From Bagarius yarrelli (lineage: Eukaryota > Chordata > Actinopteri > Siluriformes > Sisoridae), in assembly GCA_005784505.1 (NCBI GenBank), contig VCAZ01000008.1, positions 4,203,763 through 4,267,762 of the forward strand: a stretch of 64,000 bases of DNA, written 5' to 3'. Below, piece by piece: positions 13,990 through 26,050 of the stretch (positions are counted from its first letter, which is position 1; each line of letters starts with the position of its first letter). The notes beneath the pieces are model-generated. The model was not told where the DNA came from. It worked only from the letters and a program-made list of their open reading frames with translations, and ran no database searches. Made by a program: the position numbers and the translations under genes.

Positions 13990-14490
13990 CGTCTTAATGA
14001 AGCGGTTCCAGATCAAGGGGAACAGGCCATTGATCTCTCAGCTCAGCGTGTCTCAAGTGCCTCTCCTTGTCTCATTTGTCAGTTACAATCGTTCGATGTT
14101 GTTGAGAGAGGATGGAGGCTAATGGGCTAGATCAGAGTCCCGGAATCCCAGGACAGATGTCACCCCTTTCAGGACGAACAATCGCGGCTTATGCGGCGCA
14201 CAAAAGCCCCCTGCTCAGGAAAGCCGTGTGAAGCACGCAGGCCACAGACCCTTCCGACAGCTTCGAAAAAAAACCCCTGAAAATCCGTCTCTGCTCTCTG
14301 CCCGCTCAATCCTGCAGCATATAATTAATAGCTTTCTCTGGCCAATTTTGGCCCCCTTTGCCTCCGACTCAAATGGTCATTAACATCTATTAATTTTGCC
14401 TCTGGCCATTGATTACAGATTGGGCGCCGCTGAAAGGCTATAACAGTTGGAGTTTTTGTAAGTGCTCCGGGTGTGAAGGCGTAAATGTGA
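13990..14490. promoter_or_regulatory. Non-coding island between emx and noto, enhancer candidate
   Basis: About 500 bases of complex, GC-richer sequence stand in an otherwise AT-rich intergenic stretch. It contains homeodomain-type cores (ATTAATAG near 14324, ATTAATTT near 14390) and a direct repeat CTCTGGCCAWT at 14336-14346 and 14400-14410. It lies about 1.4 kb upstream of emx exon 1 and about 1.6 kb downstream of the noto stop, so it could serve either gene. The 111-codon minus-strand frame over part of it has no family match. Confidence 0.35.
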
Positions 14491-16085
14491 TTATTGTTCC
14501 CCTGCCTGGTACTAACTGAAGTTAAGCCTCCTTTGAAAATCCCGAAGCCAATGTTGGCTCTTTTACTGGTAGCCGATTTAAGAAGAGATGAAGCGCCGTC
14601 TATTCTTATGAACTTTTCAACGTTTAAATAAAGACGCATTAAAACTCTGAAAGTGAACAAATCAGAGACTGAAGCAAATTTTTCAAAAGTATAATAAAGC
14701 GAATTTAAGTCTAGACTGCTGAATTAGGCATTTACAACAGTTTCATGAGAGCAGATCATATAATTGAATTGGGTTGTCAATTTCTGAAATTGTAAAAGAA
14801 GCTCATTTTTAATAGCATGCAAGTCTTATGTATAAATAACAACTATAATAATAATAATTAATATTATAATTATTTTATTGTTATTGTTATTATTTCATAT
14901 TTATTATTATTATCATCCTTATATTTTTTATATAATATTATATAGTTTTTACTAACAATTCAACATTTACATTATATTTTCTATATGGATGATTAACATT
15001 TAATGTAACTAAGTTTGAAATAAATTATGGTTCAGTTAAAAACATAACTTCAACAAATAAACTTTAGATGTGCAATAATGAGAAGCCAGTGTAATGTTTT
15101 TGTGTTTAGACCTAATAGAAACACAACAATTTGCCTAAAGGACATACATACAAAAGAATTATTTTTGTTTATTTATTATTGCGTAAAAATTTCAGCGTTT
15201 TTATTCTGTTTTTGTTAAATAAGCATTTTTATCGTATTTAACGAAAAGAACATGCCAATAATTGTAATCAGTGTCGGGTCCACTTTAAAAGCTTAATTGC
15301 AGGTCTTAAAAGCACGCCGAATTACTATGAAATCTTCTAACACAATCTGCAAATCTCATATAAATCCTCGCATTACTCCATTACAGTTAATCTAATCTGA
15401 TTGTGGGAATCTGGCGGTGAAGGTTGAAGCTGATTCTTCCTCATTCAGGCTGCCCTCTAGTGTTCAACAGTGGAGGGATGCAGGAGTCGGGACATTCCTT
15501 CAGCTTCTTTTATTTATTTTATATCTGTTCTGTAATCTACAATATCACAGGAAGGCCTATAGTTCTCACCGCAAAACAAATGTAAATCGAATCTTTCCTT
15601 TCTTTTAATGAAAATATACATTCTGTGGAACTGTTTCTATTACATAATATAATTAGTGTTTAAACAAGCGAATTACTACGAAATTAACGAAATGACTACG
15701 TTTAATAACTAAACGCTAAATTAGTTTTTACAGTTTAATTGTTAACAGAATAGTACTACTAATGATAATCATAATCACAACACTAGCCATCTATATTTTA
15801 TTAAAGATTTATTTCGTCTTAAAGAACACACATAAAAACCAGATTAATTAATAGGAAAATATAAAACTATAACTACTGTACAAACAAGGAAAAAATCGAA
15901 AGAAAAAAATCGAAACAAACTTATTTTCCAAAGCAAAATGTATCCGACACCTTATTACAAAATGCATTAAAGAAACAGATATATATGCAGGGTTTATATT
16001 AAGAAAGTATAAAGCCACATAGTGACAGGATGCCCGAATTTCTTGTTTAACAAGAGGTAAAAAAAAGATTCAGTGGTCTGTGTTT

Positions 16086-16835
16086 CTACGTTTCAGTAAA
16101 TTCGTCACTGTCCACAGATTTGAACTCTCCGTCTTCTGTCAGGGATGTTTCATGCTTTAAGTCACTGCAATCGTCCTTCAATCGTTGCTCGACTTCTCTG
16201 TTTTTCCTCCATTTGGTTCTTCGGTTCTGAAACCATACTTTCACCTGGGTTTCAGTGAGACGCAGCGCCGAGGCGAGCAGCACTTTCTCCGAGCCGGTCA
16301 TGTAGCGCTGCTTAGCGAAAACCTCCTCCAGCTTCTGCTGCTGCTCTGCGCTGAAAACCGTGCGGATCCGCCGACACGTCTTCATTCCAAATTCTCCAAC
16401 CGACTGGTGCCCTAACGACAAATTAAATTAAAGTAAATTAGTGTCACGCGCGAGCTCACCGTGGCATGATAAAAAAAATCAACAAAATCTACATGCTGTG
16501 CATGCAATAAAAAAAAACTTGTAAATTATGCTATAATATACGTTGGTCTTACCATCATAAAGTCGTGTGTCAATGTTTCTGAACGCAGCATTCTGCTCGT
16601 AGTAAAACTGCGGAGCGTGAACGCACGCGGATCCGAAGGCACCAACAAAAGGCCTATTTGTTGTTGACGCTGGAAATAAACCTCCGCGCATAATAACTTT
16701 AGGTTGTGTATAAGCGATGTGAGTATCAAAAGATGGCTTTCGGTGTCCGGAAGAAAGGATCCAGTCAATGCTGAAGCTTTTTGGTGGCGCTCTTGGTGGA
16801 AAGTGCGCTGTTGCTTGGAAAAACGTCGTGTCCAT
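16086..16835 (-). CDS. noto: Notochord homeobox protein (Noto/Not family)
   Basis: Homeodomain transcription factor of the Not/floating-head family, which specifies notochord. Two exons: 16835-16553 and 16411-16086, 202 residues, joined inside a glycine codon with a 141-base intron. Near the N-terminus is an Eh1 repressor motif, FSIDWIL (residues 21-27). The homeodomain fills most of exon 2: it begins RRIRTVFSAEQ, contains KQRYMTG, a Not-type feature, and has helix 3 TQVKVWFQNRRTKWRKN. The tail is acidic (ends DSDEFTET). The start at 16835 was chosen for its strong context (AAC ATG G); an in-frame ATG at 16907 in weaker context would add 24 residues. It is on the same strand as emx and 3.4 kb upstream. 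It may be the floating-head orthologue or a second Not paralogue. Confidence 0.88.
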
Positions 16836-18754
16836 GTTGCGTCTTGACAAACTCTGTGCGGAATGAAGACAGGGCGGAAAGGCGCTCGCGCTTTTAAACT
16901 GGAGCATCCGCAAGTTTCGTTTACATCCTCACAGACAGGGTTTGAAGGGGAATTAGGGCTGATTTGTCATACCGGCTCGGGCAGATTAACCGCTCACAGA
17001 CCAATTACAAGCTCTGTTTGAATAATTTTACAGATTTAACGTGATTTTAGGTAAAATGTTAACCCTTTCGCTACACACGCTACAATACACAACAGCGTGA
17101 CGAGTTAATCAATACAAACGACTTGGACTGTCCGTGTATTCAACTCGTATTTACATTCAAACGAATTTTCACCATTGTAGGTTAGCGGACCGGTGTGGAA
17201 ACAGGTTCAAAATATTGCTCTGGAAATTAGCCTATCAAAGAAACATTGCACAAATTAAGATAATAATTAAGCTAATAGCAAAAAAAATGTTCAAACGTGT
17301 AATCATTACATTTCTGAGTGCATTTATGTCCTACCGTAATTATTTGTATTATCTCTTAAAATAAAAAAATAAAAACGTTTGTAGCTTTTCTTTACAATAC
17401 AAAATGTCCTCTGTATGTTATGATTAGCATCTTTTTACAAAAAAAAGACTGAAATTAAATTATTAAAACTAACTTGAAAATATTGACATTGAATAGTAAA
17501 AGCTGTTTCTGTCTAACTTAAAGAAGTCAAAATAATGTAAACATCATGAAATATTGAATTAGGGTTAGCGTTTCTCTTGCTGCACTGCTGCCAGTACGTG
17601 TATGTTTCTATGTGCTGCCATGTTAATGTAATCTGTCAAAGCCTTCAGAATCAGTAGTGCTGCTCATCTATCCTAAATCATATTAGTAGTGGCAGATTGC
17701 TAATTGCTAAATAATGTTAAAGACTGTTTCTTCAATCAATCAGATTAGCGGTGGTATTAAGAGGTGTATGAATCGGGTAAGTCCCCACTAAAGGCCCAGG
17801 TACCAAATGCACCGCCCACCACTGATCTTAAGTATCCGTTTTATCCTCAGGTCATAGTTAGGGTCGCTCAGGATGCAAAAATACATCCACACCCAGGTGC
17901 ACAATTGACATGGGGGACACAGAGGTCGTGACCCACACAGTTTAGTAAAAGCAGCATGTTTTGGGAAGTTTTCAAACCTTAGCACATTGTGATAACTCAT
18001 ACAAGCACAGGAAGGACGTGTACAGAAATGTTGCACAGACCTAATTTAAGGCTCAAACCTTAGACCGTGGAGATGTGATTAGGCAAAGGTACTTGCTACA
18101 ACTCCTTGCCCCCTTGTGTGCTATGACACAATTAAACAATCAGAATCCTACCAGTCTTTATGCAATGTATAAAAATACACGTTTTCTTAATGTTGGATTA
18201 AAGTGAAAAGTGGGAAAGATGCTTGGCTGGCATGGAAAGAGGATAAGTATGTATATAACAACATATGACAATCATATGATAATTATTAGTAAGAAAATTA
18301 AATGAAGTCATCTGCCTTATGACTGAATAAAATGTAACCTTTTGGCCAAAGGACACATTTGGTAAACTTGGTGGAATATTGTGGCTTGCAATAAAAAATA
18401 AAAAAAAAGAAGGGCAACTTTTCTATCCTTAAAATACTGTCAACACAGGACACGATTAAAAAAAATGTCCAGACGGGAAGTTAAATAGAGTTCAATATAT
18501 ATGGACAAAATATATCCAGCATTTTAACAAGTGGGCGAGTACATCTGTGGTGCACAGTAAAACATGATACAGTGAAGGAGCCCAGTAGCTTTTTTATGAT
18601 CTTGCAGGCATCTTGCTGGCATGGTCTGGAGCCTCTCTTCATGGGAAGGGTCTTTCCTTTTTTTTTTGCATTTGGAAGTCATCCTTAGAAAGCCACTTCC
18701 CAATGAGTGATTACTAAATGGAAATATGTGTATGATAATAATATATATCATATG

Positions 18755-18860
18755 ATATTGCCATCACAGTCACCAAATATTAGCCCAACCGAACTTTTAA
18801 AGATGATTCAGGAGCAATGTTACAAACAACACTCCACCAACAACTCATGAAAGAGACTAA
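18755..18860 (+). mobile_element. Degenerate Tc1/mariner transposase fragment
   Basis: Reading around 18768-18830 in the plus direction gives SPNISPTELLK, a decayed version of the SPDLNPIE-W motif that ends Tc1/mariner transposases, followed by residues resembling the next helix. It lacks a usable reading frame and inverted repeats. Old, inactive remnant. Confidence 0.4.
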
Positions 18861-18984
18861 AAGATTGTAGAATCTGTGCCAAAGCATGCTGTAATTGGTC
18901 TGGGTGACTTATAGTGACATATTCCTTACATACTGCAAACATTCCATGCCTTTTTATCATGATGTCTGCACCAGGTCGCACACA

Positions 18985-19150
18985 TGCACTTTATGTCTAT
19001 CCTGTTTAGTGGCTCTTTGTTGTTTTGTGGAATTCTATGTTTTGTGTAGCACCAGGGGGTCCTGGAGAAACGTTATTTCATCTCACTGTGTACTGCATCT
19101 GCTATATATGGTTGAAATGACAATAAAGCTCCTTAAACTTGAACTTCATG
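18985..19150 (+). mobile_element. LINE-like 3' tail
   Basis: The stretch ends in tggttgaaatgacaataaag followed by cttaaacttgaactt. This 'tgacaataaag + short A/T-rich tail' ending is typical of 3' ends of fish L2/CR1-type LINEs. Only the tail is present, as expected for a 5'-truncated copy. Confidence 0.45.
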
Positions 19151-19706
19151 GGAAGTGTCTTTACCAAAGTATGAACTAAAGATTTGTAAAAATTATATTT
19201 ATATCTTATCTGACACTGATAAAGGGATGATTAACATTTACTGTTAGAACTGTTTAAGTGTGTGTAAACAACCACCCTTTAAGATATAAAATTAGAAAAA
19301 TAATTACCCAGTGATTTTAATATAGTTAAATTATTTTCCCTTTCTTAAATCAAGCTGTTTTTAAATGCTTTGAATGTTTGTGTGACGTCACACGGACTAA
19401 GGCCCCACCCATGAACGTTGATTGACTCTGCCGTTTTAGAATAAACCCGCCCTGAGCAGTGTTGCCAGATTGTGCAGGTTTCCACCCAATTGGGCTTCTT
19501 TTGAACACGTCAGACCAAATAAATGCATTGGGCCTGTGTATAAAAAGGGTGAGTGATTGTGATGGACTGATGAGCTGCCGGTGTATCTGATTAATACTCA
19601 GGTGAAAGTGCGTGCTGATTAGGTGTGTAACCTGGCGTATTTGTGAGAATAATTCCTAATTATAATATACAATGCATTAAGCCGATTGTCTTATTACCTA
19701 TAATAA

Positions 19707-19754
19707 TAGCGTTACTAGGTAATAAATGCCTGTAAAAATTACCTAGTAACGCTA
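19707..19754. repeat. Perfect 17-bp inverted repeat with 14-base loop
   Basis: Arms at 19707-19723 (TAGCGTTACTAGGTAAT) and 19738-19754 are perfect reverse complements separated by 14 bases. It is not linked to a gene. It could be the core of a small foldback element, a remnant of paired insertion ends, or chance. Confidence 0.75.
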
Positions 19755-21682
19755 CACTAAGCTTACCTTTGTAGACGGTTTATAACGGTGTCTGTAAATG
19801 ATTAAAGAGTAAAATTATTTAAATGGTAAACGCCCCACACAACAGAGGGAACAAGGTGAACAGAGCACATTAGCATTTAAATGCTAACTGTGAACAGAGC
19901 TATAAAATGGGTTGGGTTTTATTTACTCTACCAATAAGAATCGTTAAAGTACATTGTTGACTTTTCATGAAAACCCTAAAGAATCATCTCAACTTAAGTC
20001 ATCACATTTCAGGCTAAACAAATGACATTTGGGATATTTTTATTGCTATTGCAAATATTAAGAATAAATAAAATTTGACCTAGACAGTATGTGCACTGTT
20101 CTCCATTTTATAATGAAAGGACAATCAGAGACAGAAATTCTTCATAAAGAATATCCTGGGTCTAAATTATATATACGGGGAGAAACACTGGCTTTTTAAA
20201 ATGGATTTCCTTTTCACAATATAATTAGTGATTTAAAGCAATTAGTCTTTAAACAGAAGAATCCATTACAGGATAGACATCAGGTACAAATACTCAAAGC
20301 CCCGCATTTCCAGAATAATCTCCCAGAAGCAGTTTAAGACAGGTTGAGACTTGTTCCTAGATATTTTAATGTCAAACAGATTCATCGCATTTCAAGCACC
20401 GAGTGCATTTACTGCTAGTTTGCTGTCAGTTTTATACATTAGTTTGTGTCAAAGTGGGTCTGAGCATGTATTCATGATTTAACCTTTAAAAAAGGTTCAT
20501 TTATAATGTTTAAGGCATGTGTAATTAGGAGTTGGCAACTTTAAACTGGATATCCAATGCCCTGATTTGCTATGTGGAAAAAAAAAACCCTCTTAAATGG
20601 ATCGTAAAGTCAGCTGGACAAAAAACAAAAAAACAGCAACCAGTTAAATTTATTCTCAGCAGCTTTGGCTGCAAAGTTGAGATCAAATCTCATGTTAATG
20701 CTTAACATTTGAAGCTTTTTTCTTTGTTGCAAATCAATTTGGATAAATGCACTAGAGCAAAAGAAAAATTCCCAGGGTAAAGCAGCTTAAAAAAGAAAGA
20801 TGTGAACACAAACAGCATGGCAGAACCACGTCAGCCGTCACCATCCCCCTTTAGTAAAGGTCATAGGGGAGAAAAGAAATTAGCAAGTGTCCCAATAGGG
20901 AAAATCTCACTAAGAAAGGAAACCTAAACATATAACTTGTAACAATACAATTTAAGAATCTTTAAAAGGGATTTAATTGTTCTTGTTAAAATTCAGTTTC
21001 TGAACACACGATTCTTTGAAGTGATCTGATCTCACTGACCGTCACATCCATAGCCCAGCATGCTGCATCTTTACAATCCAGAGGTCAAGAGACTTTTAGA
21101 CGGCTTTGGTAAAGAGTTCGGAGTCGCGCTTCTATTCTAATACTTTACCGTTCGTTACAGCAGCCATGCAGTGGCAATCAGCATTAATCTTACCCAAATC
21201 AACTTAAAATAAAGAAATAAAATAAAACACGGTACAAGATAAGAAACTTGGACTTGGAATAGTGTGCAAATGTCCTCCAAAGTACCTTTGACCCATATTT
21301 ATGTATATAAGCATCAAGTCGTTCATTTAAAATTCAGCAAACACAAATAAAATGTTGTTAACTGCACCATGAGGAAGACCTGCCAATGCTTTATCTTTAT
21401 CAGTTTAAAACATTTTATATTATGAAATTTTATATTAGTAGTAGCATCACTGACTTTTTTAGTGCAGTACCTGAAAGGTCCAACAGTTCAGTTCTGTCCG
21501 AGTAAAACAGAGGCAGTTTTATCAAAGATTCTATTAATACTGTCCAAAAGCAACGAAACCTCAGTGTCTGTCATTTTCTTAATGTTTCTGATTGAATAAC
21601 TATTTTTTTTTGCTAAATTGTCCTCAACAATGACCTCATTCATGTCATTCTGATGGCACGAGGCTTTAGTAGGGCAGGTGTG

Positions 21683-24600
21683 TTAGCTAAACTGGCACCA
21701 TGGCGTTTGGCTGATGTCACACTCCAGTGAGGTGCTGATAACGGTGCAGGGGGCACCACTAATTATCAGTTCCTGCCGAGACTCCACCTTGTAGCGCAGA
21801 TTGGTGAGACCGCCGTCTGGGTCGATTTTAAATTGTTCCTGCCAAAATCACAGAGCAAAAATATTGCTTTAGCATCGAAATTGCAATGTGCGTGTCCGCG
21901 GGAAGTATAATATTAAATGGTCGACTGCACCACAGTTTAGAACGCATGTGATTTGTGGATTATTTGCAAAGTGGAAAGAGAGAATATTAAAGTTTAGCAT
22001 TTTAATGTGTACTTTACTGTGTAAACTTTTTAAGCAGGTTTAAAACATTCAGGGACAAAAAAAACCAGAAAAACAATTTGTTTTATTTGCATCTTTGTTC
22101 TTTTGTGTTTATCTATGTTTATAATTTGTGTATTATTTTTACGCAGGTGCCACATCCTTACAAAATTATCAGAATCATTCTAAAATTATAAATTCTTTAC
22201 GAATAAAACTATTCAACTGGTCTGGTGAATTATTTTTATGTTGCAATATATATATATATATAATCGCAGAAAAACAGAATACATCAATGTCAGTTTGCTC
22301 CAATATCTTGCAGCCCTAATTTCATTTATCTTAAGTTAATTGTTAAATTTATTTTTGTCAGTAGTATTGGTGTTGAAGTGTAGGGCATTTACTGTGTTTT
22401 CGTTACAGGTTGCTGCCCCCTCCTGGTTTGCTAAGTTATATGTAGGAAACTAGTTTAAATAGAGGCAAATGCATGTCTTTAAATAGATTTAGGGGACTAA
22501 AGTTTTGGGTAGCGAGACTATCAGACTGACAGTAGAAGACAGCAGAACCATTCCAATCTGCTCAGCGTCACGCTTAGACCATAATGACCCCATTCAGCTT
22601 TATTCAACACTTTAATCGGCTTTTGTTTACACTAACATGTTTACTTGCATGTGTTTGGTTGTGACTCCTTCGTACCTGTTTTTGTGCAGCTATCCGCTTT
22701 TGGTCTCTCTTCCTCCAGGCAGGGTCGTGAATGTGCCTGAAGGTTTTGTACCCTGTAGTGATTCCTTTTGGCCTGAACAGCTGTACGAGGATTAGACAGC
22801 AAGCCATGTTATCCACGGCAACATTTGTATTAAAAGACTTTTTAAAAGAATCATCTACCTGCAGTTCTGCAGTTCGCAATCTTCTGAAGAACTCGTCATC
22901 TTCTCTTCCCCAACCCCAGAAGCGATTGGACATTCCATTGCACTATAAATAACATTTCCAGTTGCGTGTCAGCCGTTTTATTATGTAATGTCTAAGAAAT
23001 GATAGTCAGCAATTCCAGCGTTTTGTATATAAAGCTTATATTTGTATTAATGTATATTGTACAACAGAAACTTTATCTTTCAAATCATTATGGACGTGAC
23101 ACAGCACAGAAATTTCATGACTTCCCAAAATATATCGCTTACAAATTTTACAAGGCAGCACTTACTGTTAACATAAAGTATAAAAAAGGAGTGACTAACT
23201 CTTTTAAAAGCATGAAAAATAATTAATTAAAAATTATTTTTACCTTATATGTCGTGAATAAACTTGCCATGACGGCGCATCAATACAATAAAATACAGAC
23301 CTCAAAAGGTTAAAAAGGCAATAATGAGAGACTGATTATATTTTCTTACCATTTGATAGTGTTTCTTGGTAAGCAGCAGAATTCCTCCGACGTACGTCTT
23401 ATAGTGATACAGTGGGTGAAGCTCTGGTGATGCTACATGGAAGGGTCCCTCCTCTGGGTATCCGTAATCCAGAGCTTCGTTTTGAGGAAGCAGGTCCACG
23501 TCGTGCATCGCTATGTAGTCTGTATCATTTCCACTCTCCATGTAGCCAACGTTAATGAGAGACGCTCTGTTAAACCTGAAATACAGATATGAACAATACA
23601 AATGCTTATGTCTAAATTTAGCACTGTGCTAATTATAAGACAGTCAGCACCTTTTTATGGGGGATCTTATATGCTGGTACAGATATATATTTTAACTGTG
23701 CCTAAAAAATTGTCACACAAGTTACATGTAGTCAATGTTGATGTTTTCCAGTAATAAGAAAGGGTGCCAATGATGATAAAATTATTAGCCAATGTCTGTT
23801 GTTGTAAGTGACCAAACACCCCACATTCTGCCCTACTTGTATTCTGTTGCCTCATCAAACCGAGCCTCGTGTATTCACACACACTGAAGTTTGCCTAGAT
23901 AAGAAAACCAGCATTAGAGTAAAATTAATCTTTTTTTAATAGGATGTAAGTATGTAAATAAGATGTAAGATGTAAATAAGTGTATCACTAAAACAAATGA
24001 AATGCTGCCATAGCTGGCCTTGTCAGAGTCCCCAACCGAATAGTGTCTAACTTTTACACGATATGAACCCTTAATTCACTCTCTCTCTCCATCTAGCTAT
24101 ATATCCTAACACGTCTATCATAAACAAAAAAAGAAGTTCAGTAGCATGTCTACCTTAACACAACTTCTTATCTAGTCCTGCAAAATAAAATCAAACCCTC
24201 ACCGGAAATGATCCACCTGGTTAATGATGATGATCTTGTGTCTGATTTTCTTTTTGTTGAGAAATGCGTGCATGTACGGCACAAATATAAGAAGTTCTTC
24301 AAAACGTTCCCTGAAAGGAATGATAAGGGCCAATTTGTGAGGGCCCCATGATGAGTCGTCAACAGGGGCAGCCTGTCTCTCTAAAGGACACGGCTGATAG
24401 GCTGGACCATCGGCCAGCAACGCCTGGTTCAGATCAGATGAACAGCTCAGCTGCAGCCAAAGAAAAGAGCCGAGGAAGAGCACCAGGCACAGACTGAATA
24501 GCTTTAACACTGTACACTTTCTCCACAGAAACCTGAGGTAGAAGAGAGAGAGAGAGAGAGAGAGTAAAACAGGATCATCTTCATGACTAATTGTCATTAA

Positions 24601-25679
24601 AAAAAATCAACAAGAATAAAAGCAGGTTAGTTGTAGAGGTGCAAAGATGCAATACGTGGTTTTGTATAGGGGTTGTCTTTACAGGCAAACATCACTTTCA
24701 AAAAATCTGCTCCAAACACCGGGCAAAATCACACCACTCCACTCCTCTCCTTTCTCCACTCACATACTCTGGTTGGAAGTAGGGTTTCGCAGGTACTTTA
24801 GCTCTCAATTGTCGCTAATAAAAGGGTGCAATAATTGCGGTTGGATGCAGTGACCCAGGGTTATGTCTAATAATTGCGATATGGTTATTTACATTAAATT
24901 TACAGCATTTGGCAGACACCCATATCCAAAGTGACTTACATTTTTTTCTTAAGGGCCTCACTCGGGGGCCCAGGGGTGGTAACTTGGTGGTGCTGGGAAT
25001 CGAACGTCAATCTTCTGATTGGCAGTCCAACACCTTAACATAGGGCTTCCGTATGGGGATCACATAAGAAACAGGGTTTTTGTTTAAACCTAATTGGGGT
25101 TAATCTATAGATTTGATCAGTTATACCACAAAACTGACCTTTACGGGACTAATAGTGCAGACGACAGCTGTGTGTCTCTATCAAACACAATATTAAAGCG
25201 GTAGTATGCCATAAGCATCCTACTGTTAGATAGGTGGTCATTGCAGACAGCAGAGGTTCAGGGTTGGTGTCACTACAAAAAGACCGGTGTGCAGTCATAG
25301 ATTGTTTATAGAAAATAGTTATTTTATTAATTTTTAATGTTAGTCTAACTTTATAGAAATTCTTTTTTTTTTTTTTTAAAAAGGGTCAAACATGTGACAC
25401 TTACCCAAGATACTGCAAATGCATTATTAATGTTTGTTTTTACCAAACACAATAAATAAGGCAGGAAAACAGGGCTATGATTTAACATCGAGGCTAATTA
25501 TTATTATTATTATTATAGAATAGTGTTTTCTACAAAATCACTTGTGCAATTTATACTTTAAATCAATACTTACAATCAAAGTGTAGAAAATTGTTCAGAT
25601 AAACAAAGTTTGTTAAAAGATAAGAAGAATCCAAAGCATGCAAGCAGTTTACAGTTTAACTCTGGCTCATCTGAACACA

Positions 25680-25714
<35 letters not shown>

Positions 25715-26050
25715 GGGCAAGTTCTCCTTATAAAGTCTTTTTTCCGCTTTATCAAGCACACCCAAGTACCATAGATTCGATCCTACTCACAGCACATGGT
25801 CATGATGAGCAGTCTTTTGCTTTTCAGTTCTTAATGTTTAGAATTAAAAGAAGAAACAAAACAACAGCGCACCGCTTATAACTGCCTGCATGTGGTCACA
25901 GAGTTGCATTACCAGTTTTATAGCTTTATTAATAATATCCCCAATTAAAACCCCGGAGAAAAAATACATTTATCTGTGAAGATGCCAATGTTCTTACCTT
26001 CTGTCCTCTTTAAAGTAGAGCACGGGTTTCCTTCGGGAAGAATACATCAT
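21683..26050 (-). CDS. b4galt7: Xylosylprotein beta-1,4-galactosyltransferase 7
   Basis: Golgi enzyme that adds the first galactose to xylose in the glycosaminoglycan linker of proteoglycans. Six exons: 26050-25998, 24532-24203, 23575-23350, 22942-22859, 22780-22676 and 21838-21683, giving 317 residues (human about 327). Exon 1 gives the short cytosolic end MMYSSRRKP; exon 2 carries the signal-anchor helix (LFSLCLVLFLGSFLWLQLSC). The catalytic domain shows PFRERFEELL, the FNR motif, the metal-binding DVD in AMHDVDLLP, and the WGWGREDDEF signature that binds acceptor and UDP-galactose. The end reads TPWCQFS, close to other vertebrate copies. All boundaries have GT/AG. Intron 4 is only 78 bases, a multiple of three, and has no stop codon. 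A SINE and a (CA)n tract lie in intron 1. It is separated from tmed9 by 3.4 kb and lies on the same strand. Confidence 0.95.
24543..24564. repeat. (GA)n microsatellite in b4galt7 intron 1
   Basis: About eleven GA units directly beside the acceptor of exon 2. On the transcribed strand this is a CT-run that forms the polypyrimidine tract of that acceptor, so length changes could affect splicing. Confidence 0.8.
24890..25042 (-). mobile_element. tRNA-derived SINE copy
   Basis: Contains the conserved body 'catttggcagacaccc' and, at the high end, the tRNA-like head in reverse orientation (a B-box-like ggaatcgaac and the remains of the A-box region). It is a diverged copy of the family also seen at 45001, 46180, 41111 and 34480. 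It lies in b4galt7 intron 1. Confidence 0.65.
25680..25712. repeat. (CA)n microsatellite in b4galt7 intron 1
   Basis: About sixteen CA units. The 61-codon minus-strand frame across it owes its cysteine/valine run to the repeat and is not coding. Confidence 0.9.

Larger units (their letters stand above)
16908..21682. other. Intergenic spacer between noto and b4galt7
   Basis: No gene found. The noto promoter should lie just above 16908. The spacer contains an old Tc1/mariner-like relic, a LINE-like 3' tail and a strong short hairpin, all listed separately. The last 1 kb before 21683 is probably b4galt7 3' UTR, but no clear poly(A) signal could be assigned. Confidence 0.5.

Noticed and set aside
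14325..14660. 111-codon minus-strand frame between emx and noto
   Set aside because: No similarity and no splice connection to either gene; the region is better explained as non-coding.
19707..19754. MicroRNA precursor
   Set aside because: The stem is only 17 base pairs and perfectly paired, shorter than a typical pre-miRNA stem of 22 or more.
22604..22933. A single 109-codon b4galt7 exon
   Set aside because: The frame is open, but the 26 codons in the middle have no counterpart in the family and are bounded by GT and AG, so it was split into two exons with a 78-base intron.
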